A DNA stretch of 64,000 bases, taken from positions 62,001 to 126,000 of the forward strand of contig NZ_BBUZ01000039.1 of the NCBI RefSeq assembly GCF_001417735.1. The letters run 5' to 3'. Made by a program: the position numbers and the translations under genes. The stretch is from Streptomyces sp. NBRC 110028 (GTDB lineage: Bacteria; Actinomycetota; Actinomycetes; Streptomycetales; Streptomycetaceae). The first letter of the stretch is position 1; every line of letters starts with the position of its first letter. Of this stretch, positions 33,412-41,321 are shown piece after piece. A model generated the notes under the pieces. That model searched no databases, had not been told where the DNA came from, and saw nothing but the letters and a program-made list of their open reading frames with translations.

Positions 33412-33679
33412 GTGCGGCGTTGCGACCGCGGGGAAGGCGCCGCTCTCATCCGCGGATCGGGTCAGTGCCGGGGCTGGGTTCGGTCGCGGGCTCTGGCGGC
33501 GTGCCGGCCGCTGGGGACATGGTCAGCGACCTTGGCGCTGTGCTCGAAGCCCGTGACGACGGCCTGACGCGGATCGGCGCCTGCCGACTCCGACCTTCAG
33601 CCCGGTGGCCGGGATCTCCCAGGCGTAGGCCGCCGGTGCGATGTCGGCCGTGTTCACAGCAGGCATCATGTGGTCTTCC

Positions 33680-34113
33680 TTTCCCATGGTGTGGTGAGGG
33701 GCGGATCGGCGACCTGGGCGACGGCCAGGTCGCCGAAGCCGACCACTGCGACGTCGGCGGAGACCGGTCGGCCTGCCTCGCACAACGCGCGCAGCGCTCC
33801 CACACCCATGTTTGCCGTCGGCGGCGAACACCCCTTCCACGTCGGGGCGGTTCGCCAGCAGTGCGCCCATGGCGGCGCAGGCGGGCGGGGCCGGGCTGTC
33901 CGGTCCTCCGCACCGCCCCACCGGACGTGGCGGCCTCGGTGTCCGGACGCTCTCCGTCTCCTCGGCCATACGGGCCATCGGATCGTCCTCACGCAGCGCC
34001 ATCAGCATGATGCCGTCGGCCGCCCTCGGGCCGAAGGAGCTCCCCGACCCGACGCCGGCGAGTTCGGTCCCCTCGTCGAGCGTCGGCTGCCGACGCGGCG
34101 CGTCTTCCGTCAT
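33680..34113 (-). pseudogene. LacI-family regulator relic
   Basis: Fragments typical of the LacI effector-binding domain are spread over two frames: ADGIMLMALREDDPMARMAEE (compare VDGVLLMS...DDP), then NRPDVEGVFAADG and GALRALCEAGRPVSADVAVVGFGDLAVAQVADPPLTT. The DNA-binding headpiece and the segment between the first two pieces are missing. After DPPLTT the sequence changes to unrelated DNA. It sits beside two CebR-type operators and divergent to glycoside-hydrolase genes, where an intact CebR-like repressor would be expected. Confidence 0.7.
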
Positions 34114-34172
34114 GCGTCATGACCCCTTCCCTCTCGGTCGGACGGGAAGCGTTGTCCTCGGAGACCGGAGGT

Positions 34173-34186
34173 TGGGAGCGCTTCCA
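34173..34186. promoter_or_regulatory. CebR/LacI-type operator (one mismatch)
   Basis: TGGGAGCGCTTCCA differs at one base from the palindrome TGGGAGCGCTCCCA known as the CebR site for cello-oligosaccharide-controlled genes. It lies about 60 bp upstream of the LacI relic and may have been its autoregulatory site. Confidence 0.65.
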
Positions 34187-34306
34187 ATTACGAGTCTGTA
34201 GAGCCTCGTTATCGCTCCGTGAAGGGCGAGTTGCACCTCGGCTCTTGACAGCTTGACCAGCTAGCAACACGATACGGGCCGCACCTCAAGTTCTCTCAGT
34301 CCTGCG

Positions 34307-34320
34307 TGGGAGCGCTCCCA
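34307..34320. promoter_or_regulatory. Perfect CebR-type operator TGGGAGCGCTCCCA
   Basis: Exact match to the 14-bp CebR consensus of Streptomyces, about 160 bp upstream of the GH6 relic and about 570 bp upstream of the GH62 gene. It implies repression in the absence of cellobiose or cellotriose by a CebR protein encoded elsewhere, since the local LacI gene is broken. Confidence 0.75.
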
Positions 34321-34482
34321 AACAGGGCGCCTCCGATGCTCGCTGCCGACCTTCGACCCTGTCGTCCTTGCCGGAGGATCACCGGCACAAGGGGGCGTTG
34401 TACCACCGCACTTCCTCAGCGCGTCGCTCGCTCGTGGCCGGGAGCGTGCGACACATCCCTGTCAGGAAACCGAGGTACAGCC

Positions 34483-34845
34483 ATGCGCCACAGACTCCGC
34501 GCCCTGGTGACAGCGCTCCTCGCGCTGCCGCTGGCGCCGGCGCTGGCGCTGGCCGTCGCACCGTCCGCCCACGCGGCCGACCCGACCACCATGACCAACG
34601 GGTTCTATACGGACCCCGACTCCAGCGCGAAGCGGTGGGCCGCCGCCAAGCCCGGCGACGGCCGGGCACCCGCGATCGACGTCCCCATCGCCAATACCCC
34701 GATGGCCCGCTGGTTCGGCTCCGGGAGCCACCGACTCGCGCAAGGCTCGTGGGCATCCCGTACACCGCGCAAGACAGCCATCCAGGCAGGGAGGGCATCG
34801 CGCGGCGGACTTGTATCACGACGAATCCGTCCGGACAGCCTCTGA
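34483..34845 (+). pseudogene. GH6 cellulase, N-terminal fragment
   Basis: ATG 34483 starts a good Sec signal peptide (MRHRLRALVTALLALPLAPA..., cleaved near AHA-AD). The N-terminus of a family 6 cellulase follows: GFYTDPDSSAKRWAAAKPGD...IANTPMARWFG. Right after MARWFG the homology stops; the remaining ~40 codons to the stop at 34845 are unrelated. The catalytic Asp residues and barrel are all missing. A deletion appears to have joined the cellulase start to sequence just upstream of GH62. A short secreted peptide could still be made. Confidence 0.72.
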
Positions 34846-34888
34846 CGGGGCCAACCGGAATCGCCTACTCAAGAATCAAGAGGTCCTC

Positions 34889-35911
34889 ATGCGCAGAGGA
34901 AGTTTCAGCCGCAAACGTCTGTCTGTGATGTTCGGCGCCCCGGTCGCAGCCCTGGTCTCGTTGGCGGCGACGCTGGTCGCCAGCCCGGCTCAGGCGGACA
35001 CCAGCGCGTGTTCTCTTCCGTCGACGTACCGGTGGACGTCTACGGGTGTGTTGGCGCAGCCGTCGAACGGGTGGGTCTCGCTGAAGGACTTCACCAACGT
35101 GGTGTACAACGGCAAGCACCTGGTCTACGCGTCGAACGTGTCGGGCTCGTCCTACGGTTCGATGAGGTTCAGTCCCTTCACGAACTGGTCGGACATGGCG
35201 TCGGCCGGACAGACCGGGATGGGCCAGGCCGCGGTGGCGCCCACGCTGTTCTACTTCGCACCCAAGAAGATCTGGGTGCTGGCGTACCAGTGGGGTGCGT
35301 GGCCCTTCATCTACCGCACGTCGAGCGACCCCACCAACCCCAACGGCTGGTCCTCGCCGCAGCCGCTGTTCACCGGCAGCATCTCCGGCTCCGGCACCGG
35401 TCCGATCGACCAGACCCTGATCGGTGACGACCAGAACATGTACCTGTTCTTCGCCGGTGACAACGGCAAGATCTACCGAGCGAACATGCCGATCGGGAAC
35501 TTCCCGGGCAGCTTCGGCTCGTCGTACACGACGGTCATGAGCGACTCGACGAACAACCTGTTCGAGGGGGTGCAGGTCTACAAGGTCCAGGACCAGAACC
35601 AGTACCTCATGATCGTGGAGGCGATGGGTTCGAAGGGGCGCTACTTCCGCTCGTTCACGGCCTCCAGCCTGAACGGTTCGTGGACCCCGCAGGCCAGCAG
35701 CGAAAGCAACCCCTTCGCCGGCAAGGCCAACAGCGGTGCCACCTGGACCAACGACATCAGTCACGGTGACCTGGTCCGCAACAACCCCGACCAGACCATG
35801 ACCATCGATCCCTGCAACCTGCAGTTCCTCTACCAGGGCAAGTCCCCCTCCGCCGGCGGCCCCTACGACCAACTCCCCTGGCGGCCGGGCGTCCTTACCC
35901 TGCAGCGCTGA
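34889..35911 (+). CDS. Secreted GH62 alpha-L-arabinofuranosidase
   Basis: 340 aa. ATG 34889 has AAGAGG 5 nt upstream. The signal peptide (RKRLSVMFGAPVAALVSLAATLVASPAQA) is followed by the GH62 five-bladed propeller: STYRWTSTGVLAQP, VSLKDFTNVVYNGKHLVYAS (catalytic base Asp in this region), GPIDQTLIGDDQNMYLFFAGDNGKIYRA, NLFEGVQVYKV (catalytic acid Glu region), and C-terminal DPCNLQFLYQG...YDQLPWRPGVLTL. It releases arabinose side chains from arabinoxylan outside the cell. It carries only the catalytic domain; many Streptomyces homologues also have a CBM13 or CBM2. The CebR-type operator upstream suggests induction with cellulose breakdown products. Confidence 0.93.
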   Translation: MRRGSFSRKRLSVMFGAPVAALVSLAATLVASPAQADTSACSLPSTYRWTSTGVLAQPSNGWVSLKDFTNVVYNGKHLVYASNVSGSSYGSMRFSPFTNWSDMASAGQTGMGQAAVAPTLFYFAPKKIWVLAYQWGAWPFIYRTSSDPTNPNGWSSPQPLFTGSISGSGTGPIDQTLIGDDQNMYLFFAGDNGKIYRANMPIGNFPGSFGSSYTTVMSDSTNNLFEGVQVYKVQDQNQYLMIVEAMGSKGRYFRSFTASSLNGSWTPQASSESNPFAGKANSGATWTNDISHGDLVRNNPDQTMTIDPCNLQFLYQGKSPSAGGPYDQLPWRPGVLTLQR

Positions 35912-35958
35912 CCTCGCGCTTTCATCGGGTGAGCTGCCCGCGGCTTGATCGCCGACGC

Positions 35959-36031
35959 GAGAAGTGCTTCTGACCCGCGACGACAGGGCTTGGCGAGAAT
36001 CCTGTCGGTTGCGGGGAAAGAAGCACTTCTC
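35959..36031. repeat. Inverted repeat, 13-bp perfect arms, 47-bp spacer
   Basis: gagaagtgcttct at 35959-35971 and agaagcacttctc at 36019-36031. Each arm also carries agaag-NN-cttct. It could be two operator copies, a long hairpin behind GH62, or ends left by a small element; it borders the Tn3-like relic. Confidence 0.55.
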
Positions 36032-36059
36032 AGGTGAGCCCTCGGGGCATACCCGAGGG

Positions 36060-36200
36060 TCCGTGTTGAGGCGACGCCACCTCCACCACGGCAACCGCGA
36101 CGTCATCGCCGACAACGACCCGGCCGAGCAGAAGAAGGCGATGAAGTTCAACGCGCCGCTCACGAAGTCGAGCGTGTAGCTCGTCATCGACGGTGCCAGT
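36060..36200 (+). pseudogene. Possible Tn3-family transposase C-terminal scrap
   Basis: The peptide RRHLHHGNRDVIADNDPAEQ followed by KKAMKFNAPLTKSSV resembles the end of actinobacterial Tn3-type transposases, where NDPxEQxKxxKFNxLLxN precedes a short helical tail. A stop at 36177-36179 interrupts it. No terminal 38-bp repeats are visible. Short and tentative. Confidence 0.35.
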
Positions 36201-36263
36201 GCGGCCACACGCTGACCTCCAGCAGTCCCGACAGCGTGTCGAGGACGTTGGAGGCCCTACGGG

Positions 36264-37384
36264 GTGTTCCGGCTCACCCGCGCACAGCTCGACACAGCCG
36301 AGGGAGCCGCGACCTGGCCCGTCGAGACCGAGGCGTGGGTCGGGTCTGACACCGAGCTCCGTGTCACCGCTCCCGTGGCGGCCCAGGTCGTCGCGGCGGA
36401 CGGGACCGCGACCACCCTCCGGATCGACGCCGACTGGTTGCTGGTCCTGACCGGCATACAGCCACACACACCTCGGCTGTGTCCGGGAAGCCAGGTCGAA
36501 CCCGGCGACGAGATCGGCGTGCTGCCGGGCGGGGCGGCTCCGCGGCGGCTCGTCGTGCGCCTGTGCCGCTCCGACACTGATCCCTCAGGACCCTCCTTGG
36601 TCACCGCGGACCGGGTTCCGGCCTGGCTGCGGCTCACCCGCGACCCAGCCGGGCTGATCGGACTGACGTCGCTCGTCGAGCACGACACAGCGGCGGCCGA
36701 GCTGCAGCGGCGCGAACGCATCTTCTCGCATGCCCAGGAGCGGTATTACGAGCGCCCGATGCAGATCGAGCGCGGCTGGCGACACCACCTCGTCGACACC
36801 ACCGGCCGCGCGTACGTCGACATGGTCAACAACGTGGCCGGGCTCGGACACGCACACCCGGCCGTGGCCGATGCGCTCAACGACCAGTCTCGCCTCCTCG
36901 CCACGAACTCCCGCTTCCTTTACCGCGAGCTCGCCGACTACAGCGAGCGCCTCCTCGCCACTCTCCCCGAGGGCACCGGCCTCGACACCGTACTGCTGGT
37001 GAACAGCGGCTCCGAAGCGGTCGACCTGGCCATCCGGCTGGCCCAAGCAGCGACGGGACGCGACACGATCGTCGCGATGCGCGAGTCCTACCACGGCTGG
37101 ACGATCGGCACCGACGCCGTCACCACCAATACCTACGGCCTCGTCGACAGCGTCGGCCCGCGCCCGGACTGGGTGCACGTCGCCGACAGCCCCAACGCCT
37201 ACCGCGGCACCCACCGTGGTCCGGACGCCGGCGCGCGCTACGCGGCCGACCTCGGCGCCGACCTCCTCCGCCTCACCTCCGAGGGACGTGACGTCGCGGC
37301 CTTCCTCTGCGAACCGCTGCTCGGCAATGCGGGCGGGGTACTGCTCCCGGATGGCTACCTCGCCGAGGCGGCTCCTTCGGCACC
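36264..37384 (+). pseudogene. Class III aminotransferase (M23-domain fusion type), truncated at both ends
   Basis: The frame begins with a peptidase-M23/lysostaphin-like linker (VTAPVAAQVVAADG...GSQVEPGDEIGVLPGG) and continues into a class III PLP aminotransferase: ERYYERPMQIERGWRHHLVD, VNNVAGLGHAHPAVADAL, LLVNSGSEAVDLAIRLA, ESYHGWTIGTDAV, FLCEPLLGNAGGVLLPDGYL. This order is that of large Streptomyces proteins with phosphotransferase, M23 and aminotransferase parts. The N-terminal phosphotransferase part is absent, and homology ends at GYLAE before the PLP-binding lysine, so the product would be inactive. The open frame continues to 37943 only by chance, antisense to the ABC gene. Confidence 0.78.
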
Positions 37385-37415
37385 GCCCAGTTCTACCGCA
37401 CCCGCACCACGGCCT

Positions 37416-39812
37416 TCAGTCCCGCATGACCTCGGGTTCATGCCGGCGCAGCAGGCGGGCCACCGCGAAGCCGCAGGCCAGCCCGATGGCCAGGAGCACA
37501 CCGAGGTCGATGCCCCACTGGGTGACGGTGTGGGCCCACAACGGGTCGACGTCGTCCGGCTTGTCGAGATTCCAGGGTGGCATGGTGTGCGCGAGGTCCA
37601 GTGTGGTCCCGGCGCCCGCGACCGCCCAGCGGGCGGGCATCAGCCAGCCGACCTGTTCGATGCCCGGGGAGTCGAACAACTGGAAGAGGACCCCGGTGAA
37701 GACGACCTGGACGACGGCGAACATCACGAGCAGCGGCATGGTCTTCTCCGTGGTCCTCACCAGCGCGGAGATGACCAGACCGAACATCATGGTGGTGAGG
37801 CCCAGCGCGCTGATGACCACGCAGACCTCGACGGCCGTGGGCATGAGCACCCCCCGGGCGGGCAGTTGGCGGACGGAGAAGCCGATCACGCAGATGATGA
37901 CACCCTGCATCGCGGTGATCAGGCCGAGGACGATCACCTTTGACATCAGATAGGCGGATCGGGACAGCCCCGTGGCTCTCTCCCGTTCATAGATCACCCG
38001 TTCTTTGATCAACTCACGTACGGAGTTGGCCGCGCCGGAGAAGCACATGCCGACGACCAACACCAGCAGAATCGTTCCGGACTCCTGGTTGTAGCGGAAA
38101 CGACTGTCGGGCGGTGGCGGAGCGAGTCCGTAGGGCGCGGGAACCAGACAGCTCACTCCGCCCAGCACGGCCGGGAGCAGCAGCATCAGCGCCATGAAGC
38201 CCCCGTCGGAGGCGATGACCGACACATAACGGCGCATCAGCGTCCACAACTGGCCGAGCCAGCCCTGCGTTCTGGGCTTCAGGGCTCGCGCGCGCGGGTG
38301 CGCCGCGGGGGTGCCCTGCGCTTGCGGCGGTACGGCCGAGTCGATCTCCGCGAGGCACCGGTCGTACTGCCGGGAGGCCAGCCAGCGCCCGCCCCAGTCG
38401 TCGTCGCGATGGTTCTCGAAGGCGGAGAAGACATCGGCCCAGCTGTCGTGACCGAAGAAGTCCAGGGCCTCGCCCGGGGGACCGAAGTACGCCACGGAGC
38501 CACCGGGCGCCATGACCAGCACCCGGTCGCACAGGGCAAGTTCGGCGACCGAGTGGGTCACCACCAGCACGGTGCGGCCGTCGTCGGCGAGCTCCCGCAG
38601 CAGCTTCATGACATCACGGTCCAGGCCCGGGTCCAGACCGGAGGTGGGCTCGTCGAGGAAGAGCAGGGAGGGCTTGGTCAGCAACTCCAGGGCGACGGAC
38701 ACCCGTTTGCGCTGGCCGCCGGAGAGCGAGGCGACCTTCTTGTCCCGGTGGACGTCGAGCTTGAGCTCCCGGAGCACCTCGTCGATGCGGGCCTTGCGCT
38801 CGGCCGCCTTGGTGTCACCGGGAAAGCGGAGCCTGGCGGCGTACTTCAGCGCGACGTCGACGGTCAGCTCCTTGTGCAGGATGTCGTCCTGCGGGACGAG
38901 GCCGATGCGGTGGCGCAACTCGGCGAACTGGGCGTAGAGATCGCGCTGGTCGTAGAAGACCTGACCGCGGTCCGCGGGCCGGTAGCCGGTGAGTGCGCGC
39001 AGCAGGGTGGACTTCCCCGAGCCCGACGGCCCGATCACCGCGACCAGCGACTTCTCGGGGATGCCGAAGGAGACATCGTCCAGGATGGTCTTGCCGCGCC
39101 CGACGGTCACGGTCAGGTCGCGGGCGGTGAAGGAGACCTCGCCGGTGTCGACGAACTCCTCCAGCCGGTCCCCGGCGAGCCGGAACGTGGAGTGGCCGAC
39201 ACCCACGATGTCGTGCGGGCCGATGATCCGGCGGCGGTCCACGGGCTGCCCGTTGACGTAGGTGCCGTTGTGACTGCCGAGGTCGACGATTTCGAAGCGG
39301 CCACCGGGCAGGGGCCGGAACTCCGCGTGGTGGCGGGAGACATGCGGGCCCTCCACCACGAGTTCGTTGTCCTGGGCGCGACCGATCCGCAGCCGCTGCC
39401 CCCTGACGATCTGGTGGACGCCCGAGGGGTTCCGGTCGAAGGAAAGGGTCGCGGCGGCTCCACGGGGAGCGTCCGCGGGTGTGTCGTCAGCACGCGTCTG
39501 ATCGTCACGCACCGCCTCCGGGGCTCCGGTGAAGTCCAGCCGTGTGCCGGTGGAGACGTCGCCCAGCCGGACGATCGAACCGTGGGCGATCTCGATCCGC
39601 TGGACGCGGCTCCCGTCGGCGAACGTGCCGTTGGCGCTGCCGAGATCTTCGATGACCCATGTTCCGCCGTCGCAGCGGATCATCAGGTGCCGCCGGGAAA
39701 CCCGGCGGTCGACGCACGGGATATCGGCCTGCTGGTCGCGCCCGATGGTGTAGCTCCGGGACGCGTCCAGGGGCCAGGTGCGTCCATTGGTATGCAGTAC
39801 AAGTTCCGGCAC
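37416..39812 (-). CDS. FHA-domain ABC transporter (ATPase fused to ABC2 permease)
   Basis: 798 aa from GTG 39812 (VPELVLHTNGRTWPL); the open frame extends upstream to 40160 without conserved sequence. Two FHA domains (about 1-80 with GRDQQADI..RRVSRRH and GSANGT; 125-205 with GRAQDNELV..HVSRHH and GSHNGT) bind phospho-threonine peptides and are often coupled to Ser/Thr kinases. An ABCG-like ATPase follows at ~220-450: Walker A GPSGSGKST, signature SGGQRKRVS, Walker B LLFLDEPTSGLD. The C-terminal half has about six membrane segments (from LMLLLPAVLGGVSCLV to DLGVLLAIGLACGFAVARLL). The substrate is unknown. It diverges from the SseB/Rhs operon across ~390 bp. Confidence 0.93.
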   Translation of the reverse strand: MPELVLHTNGRTWPLDASRSYTIGRDQQADIPCVDRRVSRRHLMIRCDGGTWVIEDLGSANGTFADGSRVQRIEIAHGSIVRLGDVSTGTRLDFTGAPEAVRDDQTRADDTPADAPRGAAATLSFDRNPSGVHQIVRGQRLRIGRAQDNELVVEGPHVSRHHAEFRPLPGGRFEIVDLGSHNGTYVNGQPVDRRRIIGPHDIVGVGHSTFRLAGDRLEEFVDTGEVSFTARDLTVTVGRGKTILDDVSFGIPEKSLVAVIGPSGSGKSTLLRALTGYRPADRGQVFYDQRDLYAQFAELRHRIGLVPQDDILHKELTVDVALKYAARLRFPGDTKAAERKARIDEVLRELKLDVHRDKKVASLSGGQRKRVSVALELLTKPSLLFLDEPTSGLDPGLDRDVMKLLRELADDGRTVLVVTHSVAELALCDRVLVMAPGGSVAYFGPPGEALDFFGHDSWADVFSAFENHRDDDWGGRWLASRQYDRCLAEIDSAVPPQAQGTPAAHPRARALKPRTQGWLGQLWTLMRRYVSVIASDGGFMALMLLLPAVLGGVSCLVPAPYGLAPPPPDSRFRYNQESGTILLVLVVGMCFSGAANSVRELIKERVIYERERATGLSRSAYLMSKVIVLGLITAMQGVIICVIGFSVRQLPARGVLMPTAVEVCVVISALGLTTMMFGLVISALVRTTEKTMPLLVMFAVVQVVFTGVLFQLFDSPGIEQVGWLMPARWAVAGAGTTLDLAHTMPPWNLDKPDDVDPLWAHTVTQWGIDLGVLLAIGLACGFAVARLLRRHEPEVMRD

Positions 39813-40200
39813 GTGTGTTCCAAGTCGGTCGTCGGCGCGTAGATCATGGCCGGCGTGGAAGAGGGCGCCGGAGCCGCGGAGGTTGCGCGCCGCAGGTGTG
39901 CGTTGTGCCCGGCTGCGCGCGTAACAGGACGGTAATGGGTTGCGGTTGGGCGGAACGGGCCGTCGACCGGTCCGATCTTGGTGCTCGACATCGCTCGCTC
40001 GTACCGACGCGCCGCGTCTTCCTCGGGCGGCGGTTCGGGGCAGGGCGGTGGGAGGGAGTCCGCCGGGACCGGCTGTGCTCGGGCCGCACCACGCCGCTGC
40101 CCGAGCACCCACCGGGGCGGACTCCCCTGTTCCGTAGCCGTGACAGGGGTGTGACGGCACCGGCGTTGATGTGGCTTGATGCGGTCACGATGATGGCCAT
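39813..40200. other. Divergent intergenic region between the ABC gene and the Rhs operon
   Basis: 388 bp with no gene of recognisable family. It must carry the promoters of both divergent transcripts. No clear operator or hairpin was found by eye. Confidence 0.45.
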
Positions 40201-40656
40201 ATGGCTGAAAACGGGGGCGGGGCGGTCAGGCCACCGCGGAACAGAACGTCTGACGATCCTGAATCCGTCGCGCGCAGACGGGCCTTCGCCGAGCTGCTGG
40301 GCGAGTTCCGGCGTACGGCGGTGCTGGTGCCGCTGGGCGACGAGCCCGGCCCGGACGGCGAACGGGGGCTGCTGACCGCCGACTGGGGCGGCATCCGCTT
40401 CATCCTCGCCTTCTCCGACGAACAGTCCCTGGCCCGTTACGCCCAAGCCCGCGACGCCTACCACCGCGAGTGGACGTACCAGACGATCCTGGGCGCCCGC
40501 CTCCTCGACGTGGCCGTCCCGGCCGCCGGGGTGCCCTGCGGGGTCGCGCTGGACTGCGCGGATGGCGAGGACGGGATGGTCTTCCCGCCCGTGCGCGGCA
40601 TTGTCCCGGACGGGGCGGCCGTCGACCGTGACGAGGACGAGGGGCGTGCCGTATGA
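40201..40656 (+). CDS. SseB-family N-terminal-domain protein
   Basis: 151 aa. The pattern AELLGEFRRTAVLVPL...GLLTADWGGIRFILAFSDEQSLARYA...LLDVAVPAAGVPCGVALD matches the SseB N-terminal domain common in Streptomyces beside WXG100/Rhs-like secreted proteins. There are no signal peptide or membrane segments. Its stop overlaps the next start as ATGA, so the two are translationally coupled. Role unknown; chaperone or accessory to the toxin operon is inference. Confidence 0.72.
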   Translation: MAENGGGAVRPPRNRTSDDPESVARRRAFAELLGEFRRTAVLVPLGDEPGPDGERGLLTADWGGIRFILAFSDEQSLARYAQARDAYHREWTYQTILGARLLDVAVPAAGVPCGVALDCADGEDGMVFPPVRGIVPDGAAVDRDEDEGRAV

Positions 40657-41321
40657 CCGCCGGGGGCGGCAAGGACCTCAAGACGGACGGCCTGAGCCTG
40701 ATCGCCAAGGGGCTGACGGAGGCCCTGGGGGAGCTGAAGGAACTCGGGATGGTGGGCATGGCCGGGGCCGGGCGCGGCTTCGGGGACATCGCGCTGTCCG
40801 GTCTGGAGCTGGGCCATGAGGGGCTGACGGGGCAGTTCACCTCGTTCTGCGAGCGCTGGGAGTGGGGGGTGCGGTCGCTGATCAACGAGGGCAACACGCT
40901 GGCGAAGAAGACCGGTATGGCCGCGGGCACGTACTACGAGACGGAGAAGTACGCCGAGGGCACCTTCAAGGTCGTCGCCAACGCGGCCATCGGCAATCCG
41001 TACGCCTCCGAGGAGGAGGTCACCCAGAAGGGCTGGGGCGACATCGCCACCTCCGGCGCGTTCGGCGGCGTGGACTACAGCAAGGAGTCCTTCGACCAGG
41101 CCATGGCCAACAGCGCGCAGGGCTGGAAGGACGCGGGCCGGGACGTGATGACCTCGCACACGGTCGGGCCGCTGGGCCTGAACCCGGAGAACCTGCACGG
41201 TGCGCTCGGGGTCTCCGACGCCGAGTACGACCGGATGCTGGACGACACCTTCGGCCCCTCCCCCGAAGACCGCGCCAAGGCGGCCGGACAGCAGGGCGCG
41301 GACCAGGGCGGTGAGGGCTGA
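40653..41321 (+). CDS. 222-aa helical protein, second gene of the Rhs operon
   Basis: The start overlaps the SseB stop (ATGA) and the stop shares 1 nt with the Rhs start, so it is coupled on both sides. It is predominantly helical, Gly/Ala-rich, with no signal or membrane segments and a WEWG near residue 69 that recalls WXG-type motifs. The C-terminus is charged (DDTFGPSPEDRAKAAGQQGAD). No family with a known function was recognised. Its position suggests a chaperone, co-secreted partner or adaptor for the Rhs protein. Confidence 0.75.
   Translation: MTAGGGKDLKTDGLSLIAKGLTEALGELKELGMVGMAGAGRGFGDIALSGLELGHEGLTGQFTSFCERWEWGVRSLINEGNTLAKKTGMAAGTYYETEKYAEGTFKVVANAAIGNPYASEEEVTQKGWGDIATSGAFGGVDYSKESFDQAMANSAQGWKDAGRDVMTSHTVGPLGLNPENLHGALGVSDAEYDRMLDDTFGPSPEDRAKAAGQQGADQGGEG

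Noticed and set aside
33522..33671. Small minus-strand frame MMPAVNTADIAPAAYAWEIP... with an AAAGGAAG upstream
   Set aside because: About 49 codons, no recognised family, in a relic-rich stretch; possibly the start of a lost gene, not enough to call.
36264..37943. Reading the aminotransferase frame to its stop at 37943 as one 559-aa gene
   Set aside because: After ~37384 it is antisense to the ABC transporter and loses all similarity.
39813..40160. N-terminal extension of the FHA-ABC protein to ATG 40160
   Set aside because: About 116 unconserved residues precede the first FHA domain; GTG 39812 fits the domain start.
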